Positions 26,700 through 35,260 of a stretch of 64,000 nt of DNA are shown here, piece by piece (the first letter of the stretch is position 1; each line of letters opens with the position of its first letter). The translations under genes were made by a program, and so were the position numbers. Under the pieces are notes generated by a model. The model was not told the origin of the DNA. It saw only the letters and a list, made by a program, of their open reading frames with translations, and searched no databases. Source of the DNA: an uncultured Rhodospirillaceae bacterium (GTDB lineage Bacteria; Pseudomonadota; Alphaproteobacteria; Reyranellales; Reyranellaceae). The stretch spans positions 104,789-168,788 of the forward strand of contig CAMFGZ010000009.1 of NCBI GenBank assembly GCA_945952105.1, given 5' to 3'.

Positions 26700-27494
26700 T
26701 CAACGGAACCTGACGGGAAGCTGGATGACGAGGCCGGCGAACACCTGGAAGGCCGCAACGCCCGGGCCGTTCTGGATCACCGAGTATTGCGGCTCGACGA
26801 AGGTATTGATGCTGGCGCCGTTGGGAAGCTCGAACACGCGGCCCAGCCCCAGCCCGACCGGCACCACGGCGTTCTTGCCGAGGGTGAAGGACGCGATCCC
26901 CGTCGAGCGCAGATAGAAACGGTCGGGAAGGTTGAAGAACAGCAGCGGCTGCGCCGTCACCGTCTGCAGGCCGCTGCCGTCGAGCGTCTGCTGCCACGAG
27001 GCGAGGAGCGTCGTCAGGCCCCAGGCATGCGGGGCGCTCACGACCGCCTCCACGCCGGCCTGCCATTTCCGGGTGCCGAGCGCCGGCGAGCTCGCCGTCG
27101 GCACGACCAGCAACGGGCCGATGCCGGTCTTCACGCTGCCGAAATAGTGGACGGCGAGGTTGAAGATCGTGAAGTCGCCGACGCCGTTGATCGCCCGCTC
27201 CGGATCCCACGAACTCGCCACCACGGGCATCGACGCGCGCATCATCTGGTCGACGCCGAAAAACGCATGCGGCAGGACGAAGCGGAAGTAGCCCTGGTCG
27301 GCGCCGCTCGACGGCCGGTCGGTGAGCACCGGCTGGGCGTAATTGTGGAACTCGAACGCCATCTTGGGCGTCAGCGGATCGTTGGACGTGTTCTGGAGGT
27401 TGTCCGCTCCGGCCTGCGCCATAGCTTGCGCGGCGACCAGGAACAGGCTGAGCTTCGCCAGCAGGAAGGCCCAGGTCTGGACCGGCCCGGACCT
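26700..27494 (-). CDS. Predicted outer-membrane beta-barrel protein of unknown role
   Basis: About 264 residues, not confidently recognised. A basic n-region and hydrophobic stretch (WAFLLAKLSLFLVAAQAMA) form a signal peptide, followed by alternating aromatic/hydrophobic strands, for example YFRFVLPHAFF, FTIFNLAVHYFG and ASINTFVEPQYS, and a C-terminal VIQLPVRFR strand. This fits the 'phenol MetA pathway'/transporter-like outer-membrane family. The frame is open to 27734, overlapping the divergent sulfotransferase. I propose the GTG at 27494; ATGs at 27548 and 27557 are alternatives, and none has a clear ribosome site. Confidence 0.65.
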   Translation of the reverse strand, partial: RSGPVQTWAFLLAKLSLFLVAAQAMAQAGADNLQNTSNDPLTPKMAFEFHNYAQPVLTDRPSSGADQGYFRFVLPHAFFGVDQMMRASMPVVASSWDPERAINGVGDFTIFNLAVHYFGSVKTGIGPLLVVPTASSPALGTRKWQAGVEAVVSAPHAWGLTTLLASWQQTLDGSGLQTVTAQPLLFFNLPDRFYLRSTGIASFTLGKNAVVPVGLGLGRVFELPNGASINTFVEPQYSVIQNGPGVAAFQVFAGLVIQLPVRFR

Positions 27495-27555
27495 CACGCG
27501 GCGGAGGGATCTGCCCGGGGCGCAGGCGGAAGACGAGCAGAGAGGCATGCCAGGC

Positions 27556-28281
27556 ATGATCGCATCATTCGAACACCGGTTCATCTTCATCAAGACACGC
27601 AAGACGGCGGGGACGGCCATCGAACTGGTGCTGAGCAGCCTCTGCGGCGCGGCCGACATCATTACGCCGATCCATCCCGACGACGAGAAGATCCGCCAGG
27701 CCCACGGCTGGCGCGGACCGCAGAACTTCCGCACCGGACCGGCGCCGGCGGGCGCGCCCGAGGGCGTCCTCGAGAGAGGCGATGAAGCCGACTACCAGGA
27801 GATGATGAAGGGGCATCCCACCGGCAACGAGTACTACAACCACATGCCGGCGAGCCTGGCGCGCCAGATGCTCGGCGAGGATTTCTGGCAGAAGGCCCAC
27901 AAGTGGACCATCGAACGGCATCCTTACGAGAAGGCGGTCTCGCAGGCCTATTGGAAGATGTGGTTCATGGGGAGGGCCGCCGCCGACTTCCAGCCGGTGC
28001 TAGAGGACCTGATCGCAAACGAAGAGATCGACAATCGCGATCTCTACACGATCGACGGCAAGCTCGCGCTCGACGAGATCATCCGGCAGGAGGACCTGCC
28101 CGGATCGTTCCAGGCGGTGCTGGCGAAGTCGGGGCTGCGCTTCGACGGCCCGCTGCCGCGCGCCAAGACGGTGCAGCGCGCCGACCGACGACCGGCGGCG
28201 GAAATCTTGAACGACCGGCAGAAGAAGGCGATCTACGAATCGTGCCGCGAGACCTTCGAGTTGATGGGATACGAACGCTGA
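27556..28281 (+). CDS. Sulfotransferase family protein
   Basis: A 241-residue cytoplasmic P-loop protein. The 5'-phosphosulfate loop is in FIFIKTRKTAGTAIELVLS near the N-terminus, and IERHPYEKAVSQAYWKMW corresponds to the 3'-phosphate-binding region of PAPS-dependent sulfotransferases. ATG 27556 is favoured over ATG 27547 because gagagg lies about 10 bases upstream of it. The acceptor is unknown; a glycan or lipid acceptor is typical. A GC hairpin follows the stop. Confidence 0.78.
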   Translation: MIASFEHRFIFIKTRKTAGTAIELVLSSLCGAADIITPIHPDDEKIRQAHGWRGPQNFRTGPAPAGAPEGVLERGDEADYQEMMKGHPTGNEYYNHMPASLARQMLGEDFWQKAHKWTIERHPYEKAVSQAYWKMWFMGRAAADFQPVLEDLIANEEIDNRDLYTIDGKLALDEIIRQEDLPGSFQAVLAKSGLRFDGPLPRAKTVQRADRRPAAEILNDRQKKAIYESCRETFELMGYER

Positions 28282-28298
28282 GCCCGCCGATGGCGGGC
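28282..28298 (+). terminator. GC hairpin after the sulfotransferase gene
   Basis: A perfect 7-bp stem GCCCGCC (28282-28288) with GGCGGGC (28292-28298) and a 3-base loop begins right after the stop codon. There is no T-run, so it may be a stabilising or pausing hairpin instead of a full terminator. Confidence 0.4.
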
Positions 28299-28409
28299 CT
28301 GTTCCCGTCGACGGCGCAGCGCGTCCCCCGCGGGCGATTCAGCGCGGATCACATCCCACCCTCATCTTGAGGAGGCGGTGGAGCGGTATGGCGAATGAGA
28401 CAGAAGACT

Positions 28410-29513
28410 CTATCGCCGGATCGACACCAGCGGCAGATCGAAGGGCGCGCTGGCGCCCTTGATGTTGTCCGGCAGGGGCGTGTAAGGCGCGCCAGCGCGC
28501 ACGCCGGCCAGCACGCCGTTGTCGAACTCCGGCTCGCCGCTCGAACTTATGACGGTGGCGTCGAGCAGACGGCCGTCGCGCGCGATGACGATCCGGACGA
28601 CCGTCACGCCCTGGCGTTTCTGGGTATTCGACTGATAGCGGTAGCCCACGATCTTGCGCAGGACCTGGGCCAGGTAATTGTCCGCGACCCGGGCGCGCGC
28701 ATAGGTGTCCGCGGGATTGACGAACGTGTGTTGTGACGGCGGCTCGGCCGTGGAGGCGGAAGGCGGCCGCTTCGTCGGTGAGGTCGAGAGCGGCGAGGGC
28801 CGCAGTTCCGGCTTCGGCGCGGGAACCGGCGGACGCGGCGGTGTCGCCAGCGCCTGCTGCTGTTGCGGCATCGGCTTCGGCGTCGGCGCGGGCTCGGCCG
28901 GCTTCGGTGGCGGCTGCGCGGAGGGCGCGGCTTGCGTGGGGGGCGGTGGCGGCGTCGGTGCCTTCTTCAGCCCCTGCTCGGTCGGCGGTTCCGGCGCGGG
29001 TTTCTCGGCGGGCGCCGGCTGTGGCGTGGGAGCCGGGGGCGGTGCCGGCAACGGCTCGACCCGCGCTTCGACCGGAGGCGTCGGCGGAGGCGGCGCGACT
29101 TCCGGCTCCGGCAGCAGCATCGTCTCCTCCTTGCTCTCGGGCGGCGGCGGTGGCGCGGGCGGCTCCTTGGACACCTGGTCGGTGGGCGGCGCCTGGGTCG
29201 GCTTGTCCGCCGTGACGGGCGCCGGCGGGCGGATCACGGGGAAGTCGGGCGGCAGCGCCTGGGGAAGCGGCACCTGCTGCGGCTTCGGTGCGGGAGGCTG
29301 AGGTTGCGGCGGTGGAGGCGGCGGAAGCTCCGGCGGCTTGGGTTCCTCGAAGGTGACGTTGATCGCTTCCTCGACCGGTGGCCCTGGTGGTTTCTGTTGC
29401 GAAAGCCACCACAGCGCCGCCACCACGAGCAGATGCAGCAGGATCGCCAGCGCGAGCGCGACGGGCGACATGCGGTCGGAACGGTAGGAGGAGGCACTTA
29501 CGGCGTGGGCCAC
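28410..29513 (-). CDS. TonB family protein (energy transducer)
   Basis: A 367-residue protein with one N-terminal membrane anchor (ALALAILLHLLVVAALWWLS, residues about 17-36), a long Pro/Glu/Lys-rich periplasmic spacer (about 50-260), and a TonB C-terminal domain. That domain carries YLAQVLRKIVGYRYQSNTQKRQG and VVRIVIARDGRLLDATVISSSG. It should couple inner-membrane energy to an outer-membrane receptor, but no exbB, exbD or receptor gene is in the window. A decayed copy of its 3' end is at 26299-26460. Confidence 0.88.
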   Translation of the reverse strand: MAHAVSASSYRSDRMSPVALALAILLHLLVVAALWWLSQQKPPGPPVEEAINVTFEEPKPPELPPPPPPQPQPPAPKPQQVPLPQALPPDFPVIRPPAPVTADKPTQAPPTDQVSKEPPAPPPPPESKEETMLLPEPEVAPPPPTPPVEARVEPLPAPPPAPTPQPAPAEKPAPEPPTEQGLKKAPTPPPPPTQAAPSAQPPPKPAEPAPTPKPMPQQQQALATPPRPPVPAPKPELRPSPLSTSPTKRPPSASTAEPPSQHTFVNPADTYARARVADNYLAQVLRKIVGYRYQSNTQKRQGVTVVRIVIARDGRLLDATVISSSGEPEFDNGVLAGVRAGAPYTPLPDNIKGASAPFDLPLVSIRR

Positions 29514-29673
29514 GGGTCGTTCTACAGCTTTTCGCCGGAGGCTTGGCTCCCCGATGCGGCGGCAACCGGGAGAAGGCAGGGAGAAGGCTTCCAGTCTAGA
29601 GCAAAACTCCTGGCCCTCTCTGCGGTTTCTTGTCCGCTATCCCGTTGAAACCGCTGACGATTTTTCCGGAACT

Positions 29674-30750
29674 CTACCGCCCGGGCTCGACCCACATCCA
29701 GAGCGACGTCCGGTCCCGCCCGCCATGCACCGTTAGTGTCTCGCCGGGGCGCATTTCGAGGGGGACGGGCAGGGGCTGGAACATCACGCCCCAGCACGAC
29801 GACGCACCCGGAGAGGGCCTGTTTTCGTATGTCCCCTCGGCGTCCATCCGGAGCCAGATCCATTGCACGATGCCGTTCACCGTGCCGCCCGTGCTGGTCA
29901 GCGGGACGGACGCCCGGTGGTTGGCGAACGGCCCGCCCGAAGCGAAATCGAAGGCGAAGAGATCGGCAGGCTCGCTGCTGAGGACGAGATTCTCGTTGCC
30001 GGCCGACAGATCCAGCCGCCCGTCGAAGGTCGTCATCGGCGACAGGTCGAACCCCTGGACGGAGGCGAACTGTTTGCGGGCGAGATTGCCGTAGTGCGCC
30101 AGGGCGATGCGCACGGCACCGTGCGACGGGATGATGATGGCATCGGGTCGCGTCAGCCGGCCGACGGCGTCTTCGATGCATCCCAGGACGTCTTCGCCCA
30201 GCAGGTCGTTGGTCACGATCTCCGATACGAGGACGTCGGCGGGCTCCGCCAGGTCGGTCCCGATGGCGAGCTGACGGGAATGCTTGCCGACGATGGTGAT
30301 GCGATCGGCGTAGCCGTTGAGTTCGACGATTTCGGCCGCCACGCCGGCCATGGCGGCATTCATCTCGCAGCTCACGACCCCGGCGGCGCCGGCGCGCGCG
30401 GCCATCATCGCGAGGAGGCCCGAACCCGCACCGATATCGAGGACGCGCGATCCGGCGCGCACGGTGCGCCGCAGCGCTGCATCGTAGGCGGCGTTCCGCG
30501 CCTCGTCGGCGAGGATCGAGCGGTGCCAGTCCGGCACGCTTCGGCCGAGGACGAGCTTGGTGATCCGTTCGACTTCGGGATCGTCGGGTGCGAGCCGGCG
30601 CGCCCTGTTCGCCAGGTCGACGGCGCGAAGCGTCTCGCCGCCGAAGAGCAGCAGCCTGGCCAGTCGCGCCAGGCGTGCCGGATCCGAGGCGAGGCCCTCG
30701 GCAACCTCGGGCGCCGAAAGGCGCTTCAGCAGTTCAGCGGAAGAAGACAA
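29674..30750 (-). CDS. PRMT7-like SAM-dependent methyltransferase
   Basis: A 358-residue protein. An N-terminal helical repeat-like part (about 20-70) is followed by WHRSILADEARNAAYDAAL (75-93). Then come SAM motif I VLDIGAGSG (103-111), acidic Glu129 in SCEMN, and SEIVTNDLLGEDVLG, whose Glu177 and Glu186 match the 'double-E' loop of protein arginine methyltransferases. The C-terminal half is a beta-barrel-like region. This architecture is typical of eukaryotic PRMT7/9-like enzymes and uncommon in bacteria. The start overlaps the 3' end of the transporter gene by 17 bases. The substrate is unknown. Confidence 0.78.
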   Translation of the reverse strand: MSSSAELLKRLSAPEVAEGLASDPARLARLARLLLFGGETLRAVDLANRARRLAPDDPEVERITKLVLGRSVPDWHRSILADEARNAAYDAALRRTVRAGSRVLDIGAGSGLLAMMAARAGAAGVVSCEMNAAMAGVAAEIVELNGYADRITIVGKHSRQLAIGTDLAEPADVLVSEIVTNDLLGEDVLGCIEDAVGRLTRPDAIIIPSHGAVRIALAHYGNLARKQFASVQGFDLSPMTTFDGRLDLSAGNENLVLSSEPADLFAFDFASGGPFANHRASVPLTSTGGTVNGIVQWIWLRMDAEGTYENRPSPGASSCWGVMFQPLPVPLEMRPGETLTVHGGRDRTSLWMWVEPGR

Positions 30751-32152
30751 GCGTCAGCACCACGAAGAGCGGCAGGAGAATGGCGCAGGACCAGGCCATG
30801 TAACCGAAGAAGCTCGGCATGCGGATGCCGGCTTCCTCCACGACCGCCTTGACCATGAAGTTGGGCGCGTTGCCGATATAGCTGTTGGCGCCCATGAATA
30901 CCGCACCGCAGGAGATCGCCGCCAGCGTGCTGGCGAGCGTGCTCATCAGAATATCGGCATTACCGCCTGCCAGGTTGAAGAAGACGAGATAGGTCGGTGC
31001 ATTGTCGAGGAAGCTCGAGAGGATGCCGGTCAGCCAGAAGTACCAGACGTCGTTGGGTTGCCCGTCGGGCCCTGTCACGAGCGCCACCAGCGGCGCGAGC
31101 GCTCCGTCCTTGCCGGCCTTGAGGATGGCGATCGCCGGCGCGATGGTGATGAAGATGCCGGCGAAGAGCTTGGCGACCTCCAGCATGGGGCCCCAGCTGA
31201 AGCCGTTCTCGCTGCGCGACGTGCGCGAGGTCAGGCGCAGCGACAGGAAGCAGATCGCCAGCAGCACGAGGTCGCGCAGGAGGTTCTGCAATTCGAGCGT
31301 GACATGGAAGACCGTGAAGTGGACGCCCGGGTTCCACGTGCCGCTCGCCAGCACCGCTCCGACGATCACGGCCAGCAGGATGATGTTCACGCCGCCCTCG
31401 ATCCGCACCGGCGTGTCCGGCGTCGGGTCGCGCCGCAACCGTCCTTCCTTGCGATACCAGTAGCTGTCGATCGCATAGAACAGCGCCAGCAGCGCGATGG
31501 CGCAGACCAGCATCTCGCTGAAGAGGTGGGTGGTCGTCCAGAAGAAGCTCACGCCCTTCAGGAAGCCGAGGAACAGCGGAGGATCGCCGAGCGGCGTCAG
31601 CGCACCGCCGATGTTCGACACCAGGAAGATGAAGAACACGAAGACATGGATCTTGTGCCGGCGATCGTCGTTGGCGCGGATCATCGGCCGGATCAGCAGC
31701 ATCGAGGCACCGGTCGTGCCCATCCAGCCCGCGAGCACGGTGCCGATCGCCAGCAGCGCGGTGTTCATCGACGGCGAGCCGTGCAGGTTGCCCTTGATGT
31801 GGATGCCGCCGGTCACGGTGAACAGCGCCAGCAGCAGCACGATGAAGGGAATGTAGTCGAGCAACAGCAGATGGATGATTTCGTAGACGGCGCTGGGCAC
31901 ACCATGGATCACGGCAAAGGGAATGACGATCAGGGCCGCCCAGACGGCCGAAACCTTGCCGAAATGGTGGTGCCAGAAGCCTGGCGCCGCGAGCGGCAGG
32001 ATGGCGATCGACAGGAGGATGCCGGCGAATGGGATCATCCAGGTGAGGCCGAGATGCCGCCCGTCGATCGCCGGTGCGTCGGGGCTGGCGGCGAACGCCG
32101 GCAGCGCGAAGCCGAGGGTCAGTATGCCGACCAGGAAATCCCGTATTTTCAT
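30734..32152 (-). CDS. Sodium:proton antiporter family membrane protein (ion transporter superfamily)
   Basis: A 472-residue polytopic membrane protein of the CitM/ArsB/NhaD-type ion transporter superfamily, with about 11-12 hydrophobic segments. The conserved hairpin FLVSNIGGALTPLGDPPLFLGFL and a second SSFLDNAPTYLVFFNLAGG are seen. An N-terminal signal-like segment (FLVGILTLGFALPAFAAS) precedes the first helix. The ion is probably Na+/H+, but organic-anion transport cannot be excluded. The ATG at 32152 overlaps the SDR stop (ATGA). Part of SDR-transporter-PRMT on the minus strand. Confidence 0.85.
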   Translation of the reverse strand: MKIRDFLVGILTLGFALPAFAASPDAPAIDGRHLGLTWMIPFAGILLSIAILPLAAPGFWHHHFGKVSAVWAALIVIPFAVIHGVPSAVYEIIHLLLLDYIPFIVLLLALFTVTGGIHIKGNLHGSPSMNTALLAIGTVLAGWMGTTGASMLLIRPMIRANDDRRHKIHVFVFFIFLVSNIGGALTPLGDPPLFLGFLKGVSFFWTTTHLFSEMLVCAIALLALFYAIDSYWYRKEGRLRRDPTPDTPVRIEGGVNIILLAVIVGAVLASGTWNPGVHFTVFHVTLELQNLLRDLVLLAICFLSLRLTSRTSRSENGFSWGPMLEVAKLFAGIFITIAPAIAILKAGKDGALAPLVALVTGPDGQPNDVWYFWLTGILSSFLDNAPTYLVFFNLAGGNADILMSTLASTLAAISCGAVFMGANSYIGNAPNFMVKAVVEEAGIRMPSFFGYMAWSCAILLPLFVVLTLVFFR

Positions 32153-32916
32153 CAGACCATGTAGGTTGCGGTTACGCCGCCGTCGACGGTGAGCGTATGC
32201 CCGTTGACGTAGCTCGCGGCCGGGGAGGCAAGGAAGACGGCGGCACCCGCGATCTCGGACGGGTCGGCCCAGCGCCTGGCCGGGCAACGCAGGCGCATGC
32301 GCTCCCCGGCGGACGAAGCGATCAGCGCCTCGTTGGTCTCGGTCGCGAAGAAGCCGGGCGAGATCGTGTTCGACGTGATGCCCTTGTCGCCGAGTTCGGC
32401 CGCCAGGGCGCGGCAGAGGCCGGCAAGCCCCGCCTTCGCCGCGATGTAGGAGGAGGCGCCCGGTGCCGCCAGCGTGGCGGCGATCGATGTCACGAGGATC
32501 AGCCGGCCCCAGCCCCTCTCGATCATGCCCGGCACGACCAGCCGGATCAGCGCCTGCCCGGCCGAGAGGTCGGTATCGATCAGCCGCGCGAAATCCCCGG
32601 CCTCGATCTCGGCGAAGGGACGGCGGTCCCGTTCGCCGACATTGTGGATCAGGATGTCGACGGGACCGGCGCCGGCGAGCGCCAGCCGCATGGCGGTGCG
32701 GTCGGCCATCTCGAACACGACGCCGTCGGTGGCCCGTCCGGCGGCCCGCAACTCCGCCAGCCGGGGCGCCAGCCGCTCGTGCGAGCGGCCGTGCAGCAGC
32801 ACGCGGGCGCCCGCTTCGGCCAGTCCCTTGGCCATTTCCCAGCCCAGGCCTCGCACCGACCCGGTGATCAGGGCCGTGCGGCCGTCGAGGCGGAATTTAT
32901 CGGGGAAGGTCGACAT
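32152..32916 (-). CDS. SDR family oxidoreductase (gluconate 5-dehydrogenase-like)
   Basis: A 254-residue classical SDR. TGSVRGLG is near residues 16-23, NVGE replaces the usual NNAG, the Ser is in VTSIAATLAAPG, and YIAAK provides the catalytic Tyr and Lys. It resembles gluconate 5-dehydrogenases in RLDGRTALITGSVRGLGWEMA. The frame is open to 33009, overlapping the divergent glycerophosphodiesterase; the ATG at 32916 gives a normal N-terminus. It is coupled to the transporter by an ATGA overlap. Confidence 0.85.
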   Translation of the reverse strand: MSTFPDKFRLDGRTALITGSVRGLGWEMAKGLAEAGARVLLHGRSHERLAPRLAELRAAGRATDGVVFEMADRTAMRLALAGAGPVDILIHNVGERDRRPFAEIEAGDFARLIDTDLSAGQALIRLVVPGMIERGWGRLILVTSIAATLAAPGASSYIAAKAGLAGLCRALAAELGDKGITSNTISPGFFATETNEALIASSAGERMRLRCPARRWADPSEIAGAAVFLASPAASYVNGHTLTVDGGVTATYMV

Positions 32917-32968
32917 GGATCGGGGCATTCGGCTATTGCGGCTACCTGAGTTAGCTTTGGATTCGTAC

Positions 32969-33661
32969 ATGCTGCAACTGCCTAAAGTCGTCGGCCATCG
33001 CGGCGCCATGGCCTACGCGCCGGAAAACACGCTGGATTCTTTCCGCGAAGCCCATCGCCGCGGCGCGACCTGGGTCGAGATCGACGTCAAGCTGACGAAG
33101 GACGGCGTGCCCATCGTCATGCACGATTCGTCGCTGAAGCGGACGACCGGGGTCGACCGGCTGGCCTCGGAGATGACCGCAGCGGAACTGCCGCCGTCGG
33201 TGCCGACCTTCGCGCAGGCCATCGCCTGCTTTGGCGAGCTGGGCCTCGGCTGCAACGTCGAGATCAAGCCCTGCGAGGGCCGTGAGGCCGAGACCGCGCG
33301 AGTGACGGTGGCGACCCTGCGCGATCTGTGGCCCGCCAAGCTGCCGGCGCCGCTCCTGTCCAGCTTCAAGGACGCCTCGCTCGCCGCCGCGCGCGACGCG
33401 GCACCCGAATTCGCGCGCGCCCTGCTGATCGACGAGGTCAAGGACGACTGGCGGGCCCGCGCCGAGGCAGTGTCGGCCGACGGCATCAACACCAACGGGA
33501 AGCGGTTGACGGCCGTGCGGGCCGTCGAGATCCGCAAGGCCGGTTATCTTCTCAGCGTCTACACGATCAACGATGGCGACGTGGCGCGCGCCCTGGTGGG
33601 CATGGGCGTGCAGTGCGTCATCAGCGACGCGCCGGACGTGATCCTGGCGGCGCTCCGTTGA
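32969..33661 (+). CDS. ugpQ: Glycerophosphodiester phosphodiesterase
   Basis: A 230-residue cytoplasmic GDPD that hydrolyses glycerophosphodiesters to glycerol-3-phosphate and an alcohol. Family residues are clear: GHRGAMAYAPENTLDSF near the N-terminus, then WVEIDVKLTKDGVPIVMHD (metal Glu, Asp and His) and CNVEIKP. It lies 134 bases before ugpB and on the same strand, so it fits the cytoplasmic UgpQ role. No signal peptide. The start at ATG 32969 lacks a good ribosome site. Confidence 0.9.
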   Translation: MLQLPKVVGHRGAMAYAPENTLDSFREAHRRGATWVEIDVKLTKDGVPIVMHDSSLKRTTGVDRLASEMTAAELPPSVPTFAQAIACFGELGLGCNVEIKPCEGREAETARVTVATLRDLWPAKLPAPLLSSFKDASLAAARDAAPEFARALLIDEVKDDWRARAEAVSADGINTNGKRLTAVRAVEIRKAGYLLSVYTINDGDVARALVGMGVQCVISDAPDVILAALR

Positions 33662-33705
33662 TATCGACCATTTGGGGGTTGCGTTCGATGCGCAGTCTTG
33701 GTGGA

Positions 33706-33723
33706 CTGTCATCAGACTGAAAC
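33706..33723 (+). promoter_or_regulatory. PHO box upstream of ugpB
   Basis: CTGTCAT-CAGA-CTGAAAC: two 7-base units with an 11-base period, the first perfect and the second 5 of 7 to the PhoB half-site CTGTCAY. It lies 72 bases before the ugpB ATG, with AT-rich sequence (aacaaataag) just downstream that could serve as the -10 region. The ugp genes belong to the Pho regulon in several bacteria. Confidence 0.65.
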
Positions 33724-33794
33724 AAATAAGACACACGGCAGTCTCGCAGCCCGCCGATACAGCGGCGGAGCTTCATTGGGAGGTTTTGTTCGAT

Positions 33795-35114
33795 ATGACA
33801 CGGATTCTGCTCTCTTCCGTCGCGGTTGCGGCGGTTCTGGCGAGCGCGCAGGGGGCCCTGGCGCAAACCGAAATCCAGTTCTGGCACGCGATGGGCGGCA
33901 ACCTGGGCGACACGGTCAATGCGCTCGCCGAAGGCTTCAACAAGTCCCAGACCGAGTACAAGGTGAACCCGGTCTACAAGGGCTCCTACACCGAGACCCT
34001 GACGGCGGCGATCGCGGCCTTCCGCGCCAAGCAGGCGCCGCACATCGTGCAGGTCTTCGAGGTCGGCACCGCGAACATGATGGCCGCCAAGGGCGCCGTC
34101 TATCCGGTGTACCAGCTGATGGCGGACGCGAAGGAGCCGTTCGATCCCAAGGCCTATATCGGGCCTGTGTACGGTTACTACTCCACGACCGACGGCAAGC
34201 TTCTGTCGATGCCGTTCAACTCCTCGACGCCGGTCCTCTACTGGAACAAGGAGCTCCTGGAGAAAGCGGGCCTCGATCCGAACAAGCCGCCGAAGACCTG
34301 GCCGGAGCTGGGTGAGATGGCCAAGAAGGCGGTCGCGGCCGGCGCCAAGTGCGGCTTCACCCCGCAGTGGCAGACCTGGACGATGATCGAGAACTATGGC
34401 GCCTGGCACAACCTGCCGTACGCGACCAAGGACAACGGCTTCGGCGGCACCGACATCGAGCTGAAGTTCAACGACGCGCCGCGCGTGAAGTTCATCCAGA
34501 TGCTGGCCGACTGGGGCAAGGACAAGACCTTCGTCTATGGCGGCCGCGAGGGTAAGTCGACGGCGCTGTTCACGTCCGGCGACTGCGTCTTCCACATTGC
34601 CTCGTCCGGCTCGGCGGCGGGCATCGACAAGGCGCTGGGCGGCTCGTCGAAGTTCGGCATCGGCATGATGCCCTATTCGCCCGACGTCGCGCCCAAGCCG
34701 CAGAACTCGATCATCGGCGGCGCCACCCTGTGGGTGCTGCAGGGCCGTCCGGCCGCGGAATACAAGGGCGTCGCCAAGTTCCTGAGCTACCTGGCCAGCA
34801 CGCCGGTGCAGGCCAAGTGGCATCAGGAGACGGGTTACGTGCCGATCACGACCGCCGCGGCCGAGGCGACCGAGAAGGACGGTTTCTACAAGAAGTTCCC
34901 GGGCCGCGAGGTGGCCGTCCAGGAACTGACGCTCAACCCGCCGACCGCCAATTCGAAAGGACTTCGCATCGGCAACTTCGTGCAGATCCGCGACATCGTC
35001 GACGGCGAGCTCGAGAACGTCTGGTCGGGCAAGAAGGACGCGAAGACCGCGCTCGACGACGCCGTGAAGGCGGGCAACGAGCAGCTCAAGCGCTTCGAAG
35101 CGGCCAACAAGTAA
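33795..35114 (+). CDS. ugpB: sn-Glycerol-3-phosphate ABC transporter, substrate-binding protein
   Basis: A 439-residue periplasmic binding protein with a signal peptide ending GALA-Q (about residue 24). It aligns closely by eye with E. coli UgpB: IQFWHAMGGNLGDTVNALA, YKGSYTETLTAAIAAFRA, QVFEVGTANMMAAKGA, FNSSTPVLYWNKELLEKAGLDP, and NNGFGGTDIELKFN. It binds glycerol-3-phosphate or glycerophosphodiesters. gggagg lies about 10 bases before ATG 33795. A GC-rich palindromic repeat separates it from ugpA. Confidence 0.95.
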   Translation: MTRILLSSVAVAAVLASAQGALAQTEIQFWHAMGGNLGDTVNALAEGFNKSQTEYKVNPVYKGSYTETLTAAIAAFRAKQAPHIVQVFEVGTANMMAAKGAVYPVYQLMADAKEPFDPKAYIGPVYGYYSTTDGKLLSMPFNSSTPVLYWNKELLEKAGLDPNKPPKTWPELGEMAKKAVAAGAKCGFTPQWQTWTMIENYGAWHNLPYATKDNGFGGTDIELKFNDAPRVKFIQMLADWGKDKTFVYGGREGKSTALFTSGDCVFHIASSGSAAGIDKALGGSSKFGIGMMPYSPDVAPKPQNSIIGGATLWVLQGRPAAEYKGVAKFLSYLASTPVQAKWHQETGYVPITTAAAEATEKDGFYKKFPGREVAVQELTLNPPTANSKGLRIGNFVQIRDIVDGELENVWSGKKDAKTALDDAVKAGNEQLKRFEAANK

Positions 35115-35207
35115 AGCCTTGCCGTTGCTCTCCCCCTCGGGTCCTTCGGACCGCCTCCCTCGTTTGACGGGGGAGGCTGAGCAGGGGAAGGCTGGCCCCT
35201 CAAATCC

Positions 35208-35230
35208 CCTCCCCCGTCATACGGGGGAGG
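35208..35230. repeat. Perfect palindrome in the ugpB-ugpA gap
   Basis: CCTCCCCCGT (35208-35217) and ACGGGGGAGG (35221-35230) form a perfect 10-bp stem with a 3-base loop, inside a gap (35115-35260) rich in further CTCCCCC/GGGGGAGG units. A similar CCTCCCCAT/ATGGGGAGG hairpin is at 54542-54563, so this looks like a dispersed intergenic repeat. After a binding-protein gene such a hairpin can protect upstream mRNA. Confidence 0.7.
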
Positions 35231-35260
35231 CCGGGAGGGGGAGGGCCACGGTCTAGCTCG

